64,000 nt of DNA from Ovis canadensis. Lineage: Eukaryota; Chordata; Mammalia; Artiodactyla; Bovidae. The stretch spans positions 120,683,501 to 120,747,500 of the forward strand of contig NC_091727.1 of NCBI RefSeq assembly GCF_042477335.2, in the 5' to 3' direction. Made by a program: the position numbers and the translations under genes. The notes under the pieces are model-generated. The model was not told the DNA's origin, searched no databases, and was given only the letters and a program-made list of their open reading frames with translations. Positions 22,660 through 33,890 of this stretch are shown here, one piece after another (positions within the stretch are counted from its first letter, which is position 1; every line of letters begins with the position of its first letter).

Positions 22660-23395
22660 ATGAAGGTGACTCCAGGGCGGCCACGTAAATGGGGAGGAAG
22701 GGAGAAGTGCTGGCGAGCCTCCCACACTCCTCCGGCCCGCCCCGCCCTCTGCCCACTGGGGACCGCTTCCAGGCCCACCGACCGGGAGGCCCAAGGGGCT
22801 CTACTTGGACCCTGTCCCTACTGGCGCGAGGGCACAGAACACACACGGCAATACAATCCCGGTGCCCACGCTCACCCAGCCCAGCCTAAACGCCAAACCA
22901 CGGCCCAGCCCACTCGGCGCCCCCCTGCCCGTCTCCGCTTTCCCCGGCCGGCCGGGCTGCAGCCAACCCTACCTTGCATGCAGGGTACAGGCTGCTCAGA
23001 CGTTAGAAGATGGGGAGGGTCCCTCCAGCCAGAAAGGCTGCCGGTCCCGGCCCCGCGTCGCCCCGCGTCGCCCCAGGAAAAGGACACGAAGGAGGCCGAG
23101 GGGACCAACGTGGCTAAGGCCACGCTTCGGCGAGAAACACCCGGTCCCCTCATTTTCGCGCGGGAGCCAGCGAGGCTCAACTGCAACCCCCGACTGCGAC
23201 CCCGCTCGCCCTTGCCGTAAAGCGTCGCCTGCGTTTTCCCGCGAATACGACCCCCGCCCCCCGTTGTGGGCGTCTCCTCTGGAGGTAGGGTGCTTAAGAG
23301 AGAGGGCATGGGAATCTGGGTTCCTCTCTGTTGGCCCCGCCCAGGGGAGGGCTGAGACAGCCTCTAGCCGGAACCGCGAGTGCAAGAGGTGAGAT
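22660..23395. promoter_or_regulatory. CpG island, candidate promoter
   Basis: This is the only CpG-dense stretch of the window. It contains CGCGTCGCCCCGCGTCGCC (about 23055), TTTCGCGCGGGAGCCAGCG (about 23155), a GC box GGCCCCGCCC (about 23334) and an ETS-like CCGGAA (about 23369). The CpGs are not decayed, so it is likely protected from methylation in the germ line. AAGAGGTGAGATT at about 23384-23396 matches a splice donor on the plus strand, suggesting a first exon that leads right. No downstream exon is found in the window. ORFs inside it reflect base composition. Confidence 0.6.
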
Positions 23396-23576
23396 TGGGG
23401 ATGTGATAGGAAACATCATGAGAGCCAACTTGTCCCCCTTGTAGGGTCTCTGCCTCCAACAACAGAAGTGAATGAATGGTAAAACGGAAATTTTACTGTT
23501 CAACGGTCTCAAAACTTTTTTTTAGAGAAAAAAGTTTAAATAAGTATACTTTCAGACGATTTTACAAGTTTGTATA

Positions 23577-25235
23577 CTCCATCAGTCGCTCAGTCCATGC
23601 TGCTGTCCAAACAGCAGCATGCCAGGCTTGCCTGTCCATCACCATCTCCCAGAGTTTGCTCAAGCTCAAGTCCATTAAGTCGGTGTTGCCATCCAACCAT
23701 CTCATTCTCTGTGGTCCCTTTCTCCTCCCACCTTCAATCTTTCCCAGCATGAGGGTCTTTTCCAGTGAGTCACCTCTTCGCATCAGGTGAACAAAGTATC
23801 GGAGCTTCAGCTTCAGCATCATTCCTTCCAATGAATATTCAGGATTTCCTTTAGGATTGACTGGTTTGATCTCCTTGCAGTCCTAGGAACTCTCAAGAGT
23901 CTTCTCCAACACTGTAGTTCAAAGGCATCTATTCTTCTGTTGTCAGCTTTCTTTATGGTCCAACTCTCACATCCCTACGTGACTACTGGAAAAACCACAG
24001 CTTTGACTAGACGGACCTTTGTCGGCAAAGTAATGTCTCTGCTTTTTAATATGCTGTCTATGTTGGTCGTAACTTTTCTTCCAAGGAGCAAGTGTCTTTT
24101 CATTTCATGGCTGCAGTCACCATCTGCAGGGATTTTGGAGCCCCCCAAAATAACGTCTGTCACTGTTTCCATTTTTTCCCCATCTACTTGCCATGAAGTA
24201 ATGGGACTAGATGCCATGATCTTTGTTTTTTCAATGCTGAGTTTTAAGCCAGTTTTTTCACTCTCCTCTTTCACTTTCATCAGAGGCTCTTTAGTTCCTC
24301 TTCGCTTTCTGCCATAAGGATGGTGTCATCTGCCTATCTGAGGTTATTGATATTTCTCCCAGCAAACTTGATTCCAGCTTGGGATTCATCCCAAGTACAG
24401 GTATTTCACATGATGTACTCTGCATATAAGTTAAATAAGCGGGGTGACAATATACAGCCTTGACATACTCCTTTCCCAATTTGGAACCAGTTTATTGTTC
24501 CACGTCTGGTTCTATTGCTTATTGACCTGCATACAGATTTCTCAGGCGGCAGGTAAGGTGGTCTGGTATTCCCATCTCTTTAAGAATTTTCCACAGTTTG
24601 TTGTGATCCACACAGTCAAAGGCTTTAGTGAAGTCAGTGAAACAGAAGTAGATGTTTTTTCTTGAATTCTCTTACTTTTTCTATGATCCAAAGGATGTTG
24701 ACAACTTGATCTCTGGTTCCTCTACCTTTTCTAAATCCAGCTTGAACATCTGGAAGTTTTTGGTTCACGTTCTGAACCAAAGCCTAGCATGGTGGAGTTT
24801 GAGCATTAATTTGCTGCTTTGCAAATTTGCTTAATTTACTGGCGTGTGAGATGAGTATAATTGTGCAGAAGTTTGAACATTCTTTGGCATTGCCCTTCAT
24901 TAGGAGTGGAATGAAAACTGACCTTTTGCAGTTCTGTGGCCACTGCTGAGTTTTCCAAATTTGCTGGCATATTGAGTGCAGCACTTTCACAGCATCATCT
25001 TTTAGGATTTGAAATAGCTCAGCTGGAATTCCATCACCTTCAGCAGCTTTTTCATAGTGATGCTTCCTAAGGCCCACTTGACCTCGCACTTCAGGATGTC
25101 TGACTCTAGGTGAGTGATCACATTATTGTGGTTATCTGGGTCATTAAAATCTTTTTTGAATCGTTCTACCATGTATTCTTCCCACCTTTCTGCTTTTGTT
25201 AGATCCATACCATTGCTGTACTTTATTGTGTCCCT
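23577..25235 (-). mobile_element. BovB LINE fragment (reverse transcriptase to 3' end)
   Basis: Minus-strand fragments include GDGIPAELFQILKDDAVKVL (24784-25089) and the C-terminal LGRKVTTNIDSILKSRDITL (23975-24280). Frames are broken repeatedly. The endonuclease and 5' UTR are missing. The extreme 3' tail at the left is diverged. Confidence 0.9.
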
Positions 25236-25577
25236 GTTTGTCTTTTATTGTATCCTTCATATAGTTGAGGTTATTAATACTTGAATTACTCTGACCTTAG
25301 GTGAAAGGAAGTGTCCCAAGAGCAGAAACTCCTTGGCTTCTGTCACCTCCCACTCTTTGTCATGGGCCTGCTAGGGAGCTGCTGCCTCTTAAGTGGGTTT
25401 TCCTGGCGTTTTCTCAGGTGGTGTCCACACCGCCTTGGTTGGGGAGACGTCCTGGGTCCTAAAGAGTCACAGTGACAAACATGTTTCTCCTGCCTGACGA
25501 GTGCCTTGTCTAGTTTTTTCCTGTGGAAGAAAAGAACATTCTCCTCTAGTGAAATAATATTCAAATAAAGGAAACAT
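25236..25577. other. Unannotated spacer
   Basis: The sequence between the BovB fragment and the next SINE shows no recognised element or ORF pattern. Confidence 0.4.
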
Positions 25578-25795
25578 GGGCTTCCCCATAGCTCAGCAGT
25601 AAAGAATCTACTTTCAAATCAGAAGATCAGGGTTCCATCCCTGGGTATGGAAGATCCCGTGGAGAAGGAAATGGCAACCCACTCCAGTATTTTTGCCTGA
25701 AGAATCCCATGGAAAAAGGAGCCTAGCGGGCTACAGTCCATGGTGTTGCAAAGAGTCAGATACAACTGAAATAACTTAGCAGGCAGAGGAGACAC
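25578..25795 (+). mobile_element. Bov-tA SINE
   Basis: The element has a GGGCTTCCCCATAGCTCAGC head, then GGAGAAGGAAATGGCAACCC and the usual CAAAGAGTCAGATACAACTG end. Confidence 0.93.
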
Positions 25796-26702
25796 GTGTA
25801 GCACAAAGAAGAAAAGGAAGATAACAGATAATGCCTCCACTCAGAGATGGCAGATGTTAAATCTGGCCTTATGTCCACCGGATACCTCTGTGTCCACCTC
25901 TGTTCCTTACAGAGGTGTTAGTGGAGCTTAGAAAGCAGGAGATTGATACAAATAAAGATTGTCTCTAGGAGCATGAGTAACCTGCAGCATTTCGGTGGTT
26001 AAAATGATCAAGACTATAAAGATGTTTTTATTAACTGATTATTTCCATTGAAAAATGTAATTCAAGCTTGATTACTTTTTAAGAAGAAACATCATCACAA
26101 ATGCAGTTTTTCAAGGGAGAACTGAAGTCATCCCTACCCAGATCTATTCCCCAGTGTAACCACCCTTCAAAGAAACAATTGAAGTAAACCCGTGGGCTCT
26201 GCACCCACTGCAGGGCAGCACAACTGGCTTGCTGCCTACCCCTAAGGCCTCAGGATTTCCTGCCCCCATTCTGCTCCCCCACACAGGACCTGCACAGGCT
26301 CAGGGCCTCCAAGACCACCTGCTGTCTGGCTAGTCCCAATCTTGACTCAGAATCTGACTCTCAGCCCTTTTTCTCCCCCATTCTGTTTTTTGGGCAGATG
26401 TGGTGGGAATTTCCAGAGCAGAAAGGAGAAGGACAATGAAGCCCCTCATGTGCTTAGTTTTGCCCAGGAAGTTGCCTCCAAGCATTTTAGGTCAACACAG
26501 GAAATTACACGAAACCCTGCAGCCTTCAACTCCTAAGGAGTGAAGGGAGGGTTCATGCCCTGCTACAATTTGCCCACCTTGTTGAGGGTGGAAAGGGAAG
26601 GGGGTGTCCATGTCCTCTCCAGGTGGAATTACCTGACCAGCCCCTGGGCTCTGGATCTCAGCTGCCCTCTAAATTCCTCCATGAGTTTCTTTTCCTTCAC
26701 TC
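25796..26702. other. Unannotated spacer
   Basis: No gene or transposable element is recognised. The sequence is of mixed composition with short chance ORFs only. Confidence 0.4.
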
Positions 26703-26826
26703 TAGTTCAGTTCAGTTCATTTCAGTTCAGTCGCTCAGTCGTGTCCAACTCTTTGCAACCCCATGAATCGCAGCACGCCAGGCCTCCTTGTCCATCACCA
26801 ACTCCTGGAGTTCACTCAGGCTCTAG
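26703..26826 (-). mobile_element. BovB 3'-tail fragment
   Basis: Antisense CAGTTCAGTCGCTCAGTCGT through GCCAGGCCTCCTTGTCCATC and CACTCAGGCTC is the terminal 120 bp of BovB. Confidence 0.88.
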
Positions 26827-27029
26827 TTAGTAGTGGCTATTTCTCCACACAGAGATCCAAGTCAAAGTCTTTTTTTCTGTGTCCCTTCCCTGAATGAACA
26901 CAGATTTAATAACTACTCATTGTGCCTGGAAATCGAGGTCCAAAGAGGCTACATGGTTTTGCCACCTGGTTCATGGTGGAGCTCTCATGGTGCAGATCCA
27001 CTCCTCTCTCCATGCAAATGGCCACTGAG

Positions 27030-27640
27030 TGCAAGAGAAGATGTTCAACATCAGTAGTCATTAGAGAAATCAACATGAAAATCCCAAGAGATACCACTTT
27101 ACATCTACCAGGACAGCTCTAATTTTAAAAATGAAAATAAGAAGCGTAATAAGGATATTCAGAAATTGAACTCCTCGTACACTGCTGGTGAGAATGTAAA
27201 ATGATGGGGACACTCTAGAAAGTAGTTCAGCACTTCCACCAAAATTTCAGCCTAGAGTGACCACATGAGCAGCACTTCTACTCCTAGACGTATATCCCAG
27301 AGAATTGAAATCAAATATTCAAAAAAAGTTGTTCATGAATGTTTATGGAAGCATTATTCAAAGCCAAAAGGGAGGAAACAACTCAGATGTCCATTGACTT
27401 TTGAGTTTTTAGACAAACTAAATTCAAAGCCAAAAGGGAGGAAACAACCCAGATGTCCATTGACTTTTGAGTTTTTATGCAAACTATGCTATACCCCTAC
27501 CATGGATTTTTATTTAACCATAATATGAAACAAAGCAGTGATACATGCTGAAATACAGATTAATCTTGGAAACATGATACATGAGAAAAGCTAGATACCA
27601 AAGAACACACATTGTAAGATCTCATTCACTTAAACTATCC
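27030..27640 (+). mobile_element. Old L1 3' region
   Basis: Sense-strand text such as ATTAGAGAAATCAACATGAAAA and CACTGCTGGTGAGAATGTAAAATG is the conserved end of L1 ORF2 (the latter corresponds to the Ser-Ile-Gly-Glu-Asn-like segment seen in ancient L1s). The copy is highly diverged and contains a 66-bp internal tandem duplication. Confidence 0.75.
27357..27488 (+). repeat. Two-copy tandem repeat, 66-bp period
   Basis: TTCAAAGCCAAAAGGGAGG to GACTTTTGAGTTTTTA is repeated with only a few differences inside an old L1. Because the two copies are much more alike than the L1 is to its family, the duplication is recent. Confidence 0.88.
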
Positions 27641-27946
27641 AGAACAGGGAAATCTACAGAGATAAAACATCAACTCATGGTTGTCAAAGGCTGGTGAGAA
27701 GGGAATGTTGGGAAGAAACCATTTTCTCTACCATTTTAGGTTCAACTGGCTAGGAGCCTGAAAATTAATTAACAGTAAATTAACAGGAGAAAGGTTTATT
27801 AACTATGTAGGAACTTTCAGATGAAGAGTCTCCCTAAAGGGCTAGAGATAGAGGTTTATATACCAGCTTTTCAAGGGGCTTGGTGGATTAGAACTTCAGA
27901 GGATGAAAGCATTTGATGAGGCTTATTTATGCAGTCTTTTGAAATG

Positions 27947-28140
27947 TTCCCTGGTGGCTCAGTTGGTAAAGACTCCACGTGCAATGCAAGACCTGAGTCT
28001 GATCCCTGGGTCAGGAAGATCCCCTGGAGAAGAAGATGGCAACCCACTCCAGTATTCTTGCCTACAGAATCCAATGGACAGAGGAACCTGGCAGGCTACA
28101 GCCCATGGAGTCACAAAGAGTTGGATGGACTTAGCAACTA
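27947..28140 (+). mobile_element. Bov-tA SINE
   Basis: The element has a TTCCCTGGTGGCTCAGTTGG head, GATCCCTGGGTCAGGAAGAT and the BovA body ending near GGACTTAGCAACTA. Confidence 0.93.
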
Positions 28141-30119
28141 AACCACTAAACCAATGTCCAAGTTCAGGCCTCCCTGATCAGAGACATATATCCCACCCCC
28201 ACCCCCACCTCCTGGCAATGTGGGTGAGGTTGTAACAGCTGTCTCTTACGAAGTTCAGCTTTAGTCAGATAAGGCAAATTCAGAAATGATTTATTTCTGC
28301 CTCTCTTGTAGCTCAGATGTTTTCAATTTGAACTTCTCTTTGTACCATTCAGTCATATCAGGAGAATAGGCAGTCATTGATAATAAGTATAGACTTTCTT
28401 TGGGGGTGCTGAAAATGTCCTAAAATTTATTGTGGTCATGGATCCACAATTTTCTGAATATACTAAAAGTCAGTAACCAGTACATTTTAATATTGTGAAT
28501 TATATGGTATGTGAAGAGCATATCAAAAATTTATAGTAAGTCAGCACATACATTTAATAAAATTTCAGTAAAAGGTCGATGGAAAATTTTATAATGTGGG
28601 TGAATTAAGGTTAGAATACTACAACTCACTGATCAGCCTTTACATTAAAGTGTGGGTTACAACGTGGGTGTTCAGATATGATACAATAGGAGTACGAAGC
28701 ATCACATCTAAAATGTTCTTGCTAAAATAACTGAGCCTGCATCTAACCAAGTTCATAGATCTCACTAGGGAATGTTCTGTTTCTAATGGAACCTGTTCAG
28801 GACGGGATACATATAGATGAATACAAAATGTGAGTGATTCTACAGGACAAATAATCCAATCTTTTCATCAAAAGAATAGCAAAAAAAAAAAAAAGAGGAG
28901 CAGGGGCTGTTATAGGTGAAAAGAGGACTAAGTCCTATTTCAATTAGTGCTATGTAAGCTACCTGTTCAGATCCTAATAAGAACAAATCTAATTTAAGAG
29001 AGATATTTAGACCAAATAGGGATATTGGGTATGGATGGCTTCATGTGGCACTAGGGAATAATTGTAATTTTTCTTAGATGTAGTAATAGTATTTTGGTTA
29101 TATATTTTAAAGTCCTATTTGTTATAGTTTATGTTACAGTAGAGTATGTGGAGGAAATAACTTCTTTAAGTATACACATGGTATAGTAAAATACCAGGAA
29201 TATGCTTTGGAATATGTTAGAAAAAAAAAAAAAACTTGACGACATGTTGATTGTTAAAACTGCTTAACTGACATAGAATTTTCGTTATATTGCTGTATAG
29301 GCTTTGTTTGAAGTGATTCATGATAAAGAGCTAAAACTGTCCAAAAGCAACTATGTAATCAAAACTGATAAGTCATAGCATTCTGCGTATGCTATTGAGT
29401 AATATGGGTGAAAATACCAACCTGAAAGAGTTGATTCTGGTTGCATTACCAAAATGTAGTTGGCTGTATCTCCAGTTAGGACTGGAAACAGGTGATTTTT
29501 AAATAGTGTAGAATTATTCAACTGCTTAATTATAGTGTAGAGTATCTATTTCTAATTATCCCTGTGTGAGAATGTAAATATGGAGAAGAAATTCTGGAGG
29601 ATACATACTGTACATTTAACAGGGTCAGCTCTGAGAATGGCATGAACTTTTAGGGCTGGTGGCCAAAGGTAACCTTCATCATTTGCTGAGCACCTACTAT
29701 GGGCCAGCTACTCTTCCTCATGCTGGAAATACAGACACAAAAGAGACATATATGCCTGCTCACATGGGGCTCACATTCTAGTGGGGGAAACTGAAAAGTA
29801 AGCTCAATGAGATACAGGTGTATTCTGATAGATAATGATGCCTGCTGTCACCACAGAAAAGCAGAGCAGGGGAATTGGGCATGAGGAGGGGGAGGGACCT
29901 GCACTTGCAGATAGGTTGTTTGGCCAGGGCCTCCCTGAGAAGGAGACATAAAGGCCTGAGGAAGTGACCAGGTGGTGTGGGGATGTCCCTGTGGAAATCT
30001 GGGGCATCATCCTGTGAGGATCATATCCTGTGTGCCGCTTATGAAGTTATGCTGTTAAATCATTTAGATAGTTATGAATACAAATAGTCATTTACCCTCC
30101 AGTTTTGAAGCAAGAGGAG
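28141..30119. other. AT-rich spacer with one ancient repeat
   Basis: At about 29675-29800 TGCTGAGCACCTACTATGGG and CTCACATTCTAGTGGGGGAA resemble an L2/MIR-age repeat. The remainder is AT-rich and unidentified, with two long A runs (near 28879 and 29221). Confidence 0.4.
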
Positions 30120-31396
30120 CTGTGATGTATTCTGTCAGTTTGTTATTGGTCAGGGTTAGGGCCTGAGTTACCTTGATGATTCACATATTAGGGTTTGGGT
30201 GAAGACCATTGCCACTTTGAATAAACCCAGGTTCTTGCCATGTGTACAAAGAGCGTGCTCCTGTAATATGGATCCTTTTGGAATAGGTATAGAGACTGGT
30301 CCCCACAGAGCATCTTACTTAAGTGGCTCCATCGTGTTTTGTAACTTGTTTCTAGCTACGTGACTGAGAGTGCTGAACAAACCCTAAACTGTCATTTGTC
30401 CCTTGAGTGTCCCCAGAACACTCATCCCTCATGGGAATCAATAAGTTATAAGTGTGAGAATGTGTATCTGTGGATGCAAAGCTAATAGGTTATTTATTTC
30501 AGGAACCTCAGGGTCAGTATTTAAGTAAGCAGAAGGCTTATCAGTATGTTTCACCATAAACCTCAATCCCAGCAAATTACTCTATGAAGTTACTAAATGG
30601 TCACAGTGGGTTACAACACAATGTCTTTGCAGTATAAAGTCCAGACCATCTGTCCATTTAGGCTTATTTCTCCTCAGGATAGGTAGTGGCTGGCTGGATC
30701 TTTTTTTTTTTTTTTTGGGAACTAGAAGACTGGTGTGTTTTTGTTTTGTTTTTTATGTTTTTCTTGCTGAATTCCTACTGAGGGAAATTAATTTGCACCT
30801 GTGGCAAAGGTATTCAACCATATTTTCTTTCTTTTCAGGTGCAGTTAAGAGAATCAAAGGTGTGATCAATAGTCATCCATTGCCTTGGTGTGGACCCAGA
30901 GTGCAAGCACAGACAAAGAGCAGACACTGACTTCACACTTCTGATAGGTATGTAGTACAGGCCTCAGTTGTGCTTTATGTTTCCCCCTTCTGTACAGTAG
31001 GCTCTTCTCTCAAGGCAGGTCTCTCACGGAATTTCCTCGAGTTATTGTCTTGTTAGTAGTGTGTTCAGGTGGGTTCAGTCGCTATAGTTGTTCATCGTAA
31101 TGGTCAGAGGAGTTCTGCCTGTGGGATTCAAATATCAACCTATTTGTATGTTCCAACAGCACTGAACTCACTTTAAACTCAAAGTCCAGAAAATACCAGT
31201 ATTTTACTGGAGCTGATTTGACACATCTGATAGGTATGGAGTATAACTCCTAGGTTTACTTTGTGTTTTACAAAGATGAGCTTCTGAAGATTTTAATTCA
31301 TTTTATACTGATTCCATGGAGGTGGGTTCTTAATGCTAAGACTGTGCAAAGGCAGGGTTATTTCAGAAACCTGAGACCTTTTAAAACTATCAAAAT
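30120..31396 (-). repeat. Ampliconic module copy E (inverted, second half only)
   Basis: The reverse complement matches about 12198-13504 of copy B over its whole length, from the terminal GATGTATTCTGTCAGTT to CCTTTTAAAACTATCAAA. The GC-rich first half is absent. It is separated from the direct copies by about 13.4 kb, giving an imperfect large inverted repeat. Confidence 0.8.
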
Positions 31397-32139
31397 ATCC
31401 TGATATTTTCACAAACCCCAGAGCTAGGAAAGAATTTGAGGTGATCATGTTTGTCCCCTCAGTTTCTGAAGGAAGGACCTTTTTTCATTCTATGCTGGAA
31501 TCCCTGAAGACTATGTGTAACTTCCCACGTGAAACACACTTTGCTATAGGGCCTCCTAGTTAAGAAGCTTTGTTTATTTGTTGAAATCTCTATTGGGAAG
31601 GATCCAGCAGAAACTCATTTGTCGTTTCTTTACAGGAAGAAAACTAGAGCTGTCAAATGCCTGTTCTATCTTATTCTTCTGGTTTATAGCTTAAGGCATG
31701 CACAGTAATATTGAAAGAATAATAGGTTATTATTTATGATGTCCTGTTTGTGATTTGAGTAGTAACACACACAGGTGATTTAGAAATTTATACTAGTTTG
31801 ATGGGGGAGTCACAAGGGACTGTTTTCTAGTAGTTATACTGGCCAATCACCTCTTATGGACCATATCGTTGGCACACTCTCCTGTTGATGTGGGTGAGTG
31901 GATAAGAGTTCAGCAGACATTGACTTTGTATGCTGTATCGTAGCTTTCTATGACATCTATGTTCTTTGAATCAGCAGCTGGAGCAGGGAGAGATGAAGGG
32001 AGAAGAGAGAGGGTGGTCAGCATCATAAACCCCTTATGACCTCATCAACCTCTGACCTCAGATTTGAACTAATCTTTTTACTTCTCCAGGTTTCAATATC
32101 TTCACCTAATTTATGAGTAAATTAATAAAAAGTTGCTAC
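31397..32139. other. Unannotated spacer
   Basis: No recognised element or gene lies between module copy E and the first antisense L1 end. Confidence 0.4.
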
Positions 32140-33890
32140 ATTTTAAAAAAATAATTAATTTATTTTAATTGGAGGATTATTACTTTATAATATTGTGGTG
32201 GTTTTTGCCATACATAGACATAAATCAGCCATTGGTGCACATGTGTCCCCCCATCCTGAACCTCCTCCCACCTCCCTCCCCATCCTATCCCTCTGGCTTG
32301 TCCCAGAGCACTAAGTGCCCTGCTTCACGCATCAAACTTGCATTGGTCATCTATTTTGAAGAAGACTGAGCGCCAAAGAATTGATGCTTTTGAACTGTGG
32401 TGTTGGAGAAGACTCTTGAGAGTCCCTTGGACTGCAAGGAGATCCAACTAGCCCATTCTGAAGGAGATCAACCCTGGGATTTCTTTGGAAGGAATGATGC
32501 TAAAGCTGAAGCTCCAGTACTTTGGCCACCTCATGTGAAGAGTTGACTCATTGGAAAAGACTTTGATGCTGGGAGGGATTAGGGGCAGGAGAAGAAGGGG
32601 ATGACAGAGGATGAGATGGCTGGATGGCATCACTGACTCGATGGACATGAGTTTGGGTGAACTCTGGGAGTTGGTGATGGACAGGGAGGCCTGGCGTGCT
32701 GCGATTCATGGGGTCGCAAAGAGTCGGACACGACTGAGCGACTGAACTGAACTGAATATACACGTTTCAATGCTATTCTCTCAAATCATCCCACCCTCGC
32801 CTTTTCCCACATAGTCCAAAAGTCTGTTCTTTACATCTGTGTGTCTTTTGTTGCCATGCATATAGGATTGTTGTTACCATCTTTCTAAATTCCATACATA
32901 TGTATTAATATACTGTATTGGTGTTTCTCTTTCTGACTTACTTCACTCTGTATAATAGGCTCCGGTTTCAGCCAGCTCATTAGAACTGACTCAAATGTGT
33001 TCTTTTTTTTTATAGTTGAATAATATTCCAATGTGTATATGTACCACAACTTCCTTATCCATGCATCTGCCAGTAGACATCTAGGTTGCTTCCATGTCCT
33101 AGCTATTGTAAACAGTGCTCTGATGAACCTTGGGGTACATGTGTCTCTTTCAATTCTGGTTTCCTCAGTGTGTATGCCCAGCAGTGGGATTGCTGGGTCA
33201 TATGGCAGTTCTATTTCCAGTTTGTTAAGGAATCTCTACCCTGTTCTCCATCGTGGCTGTACCAGTCTGCATTCCCACCAACAGTGTAAGAGGGTTCCCT
33301 TTTCTCCAACCTCTCCAGCATTTATTGTTTGTGGACTTTTTGATGGTGGCCATTCTGACTGGCATGAGATTTTACATCTTTGTGGTTTTGATTTGCATTT
33401 CTAATAATGAGTGATGTTGAGCATCTTTTCATGTGTTTATTAGCCATCTGTATGTCTTCTTTGGAGAAATGTCTGTTTAGTTATTTGGCCCACTTTTTGA
33501 TTTGGTTCATTTTTCTGGTATTGAGCTGGATGAGCTGCTTGTATATTTTGGAAATTAATTCTTGGTCAGTTGTTTCATTTGCTATCATTTCCTCTGATTC
33601 TGAAAGCTGCCTTTTCACCTTGCTTATAGTTTCCTTCGTTGTGCAAAAGCTTTTAACTTTTTTAGCTCCCATTTGTTTATTTTTGTTTTTATTTCCATCA
33701 CTCTGGGAGGTGAGTCATAGAGGATCTTTCTATGATTTATGTCAGAGAGTGTTCTGCCTGTTTTCCTCTAAGATTCCTATAGTTTCTGGTCTTACATTTA
33801 AATCTTTAATCCATTTAGAGTTTATATTTTGTGTATGGTGTTAGGAAGTGTTCTATTTTCATTCTTTTACATGCAGTTGCTAATGTCATT
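32140..33890 (-). mobile_element. L1 3' fragment, split by BovB
   Basis: The antisense L1 3' terminus starts at TTTTAATTGGAGGATTATTAC (32161) and continues through the 3' UTR and the end of ORF2 to about 33890, where a second L1 3' end begins. It is interrupted at about 32360-32757. It corresponds to the right-hand L1 at about 33897-35240, so two related L1 copies lie head to tail. Confidence 0.85.
32360..32757 (+). mobile_element. BovB 3' fragment
   Basis: The fragment runs from CCAAAGAATTGATGCTTTTG to the terminal ACTGAACTGAACTGAA, in sense orientation. It inserted into the 3' UTR of the antisense L1 and is therefore younger than it. Confidence 0.92.

Noticed and set aside
22534-23220. 228-codon ORF over the CpG island
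   Set aside because: Five or more frames on both strands are open here, as expected from base composition; Pro/Arg/Gly-rich text without a domain.
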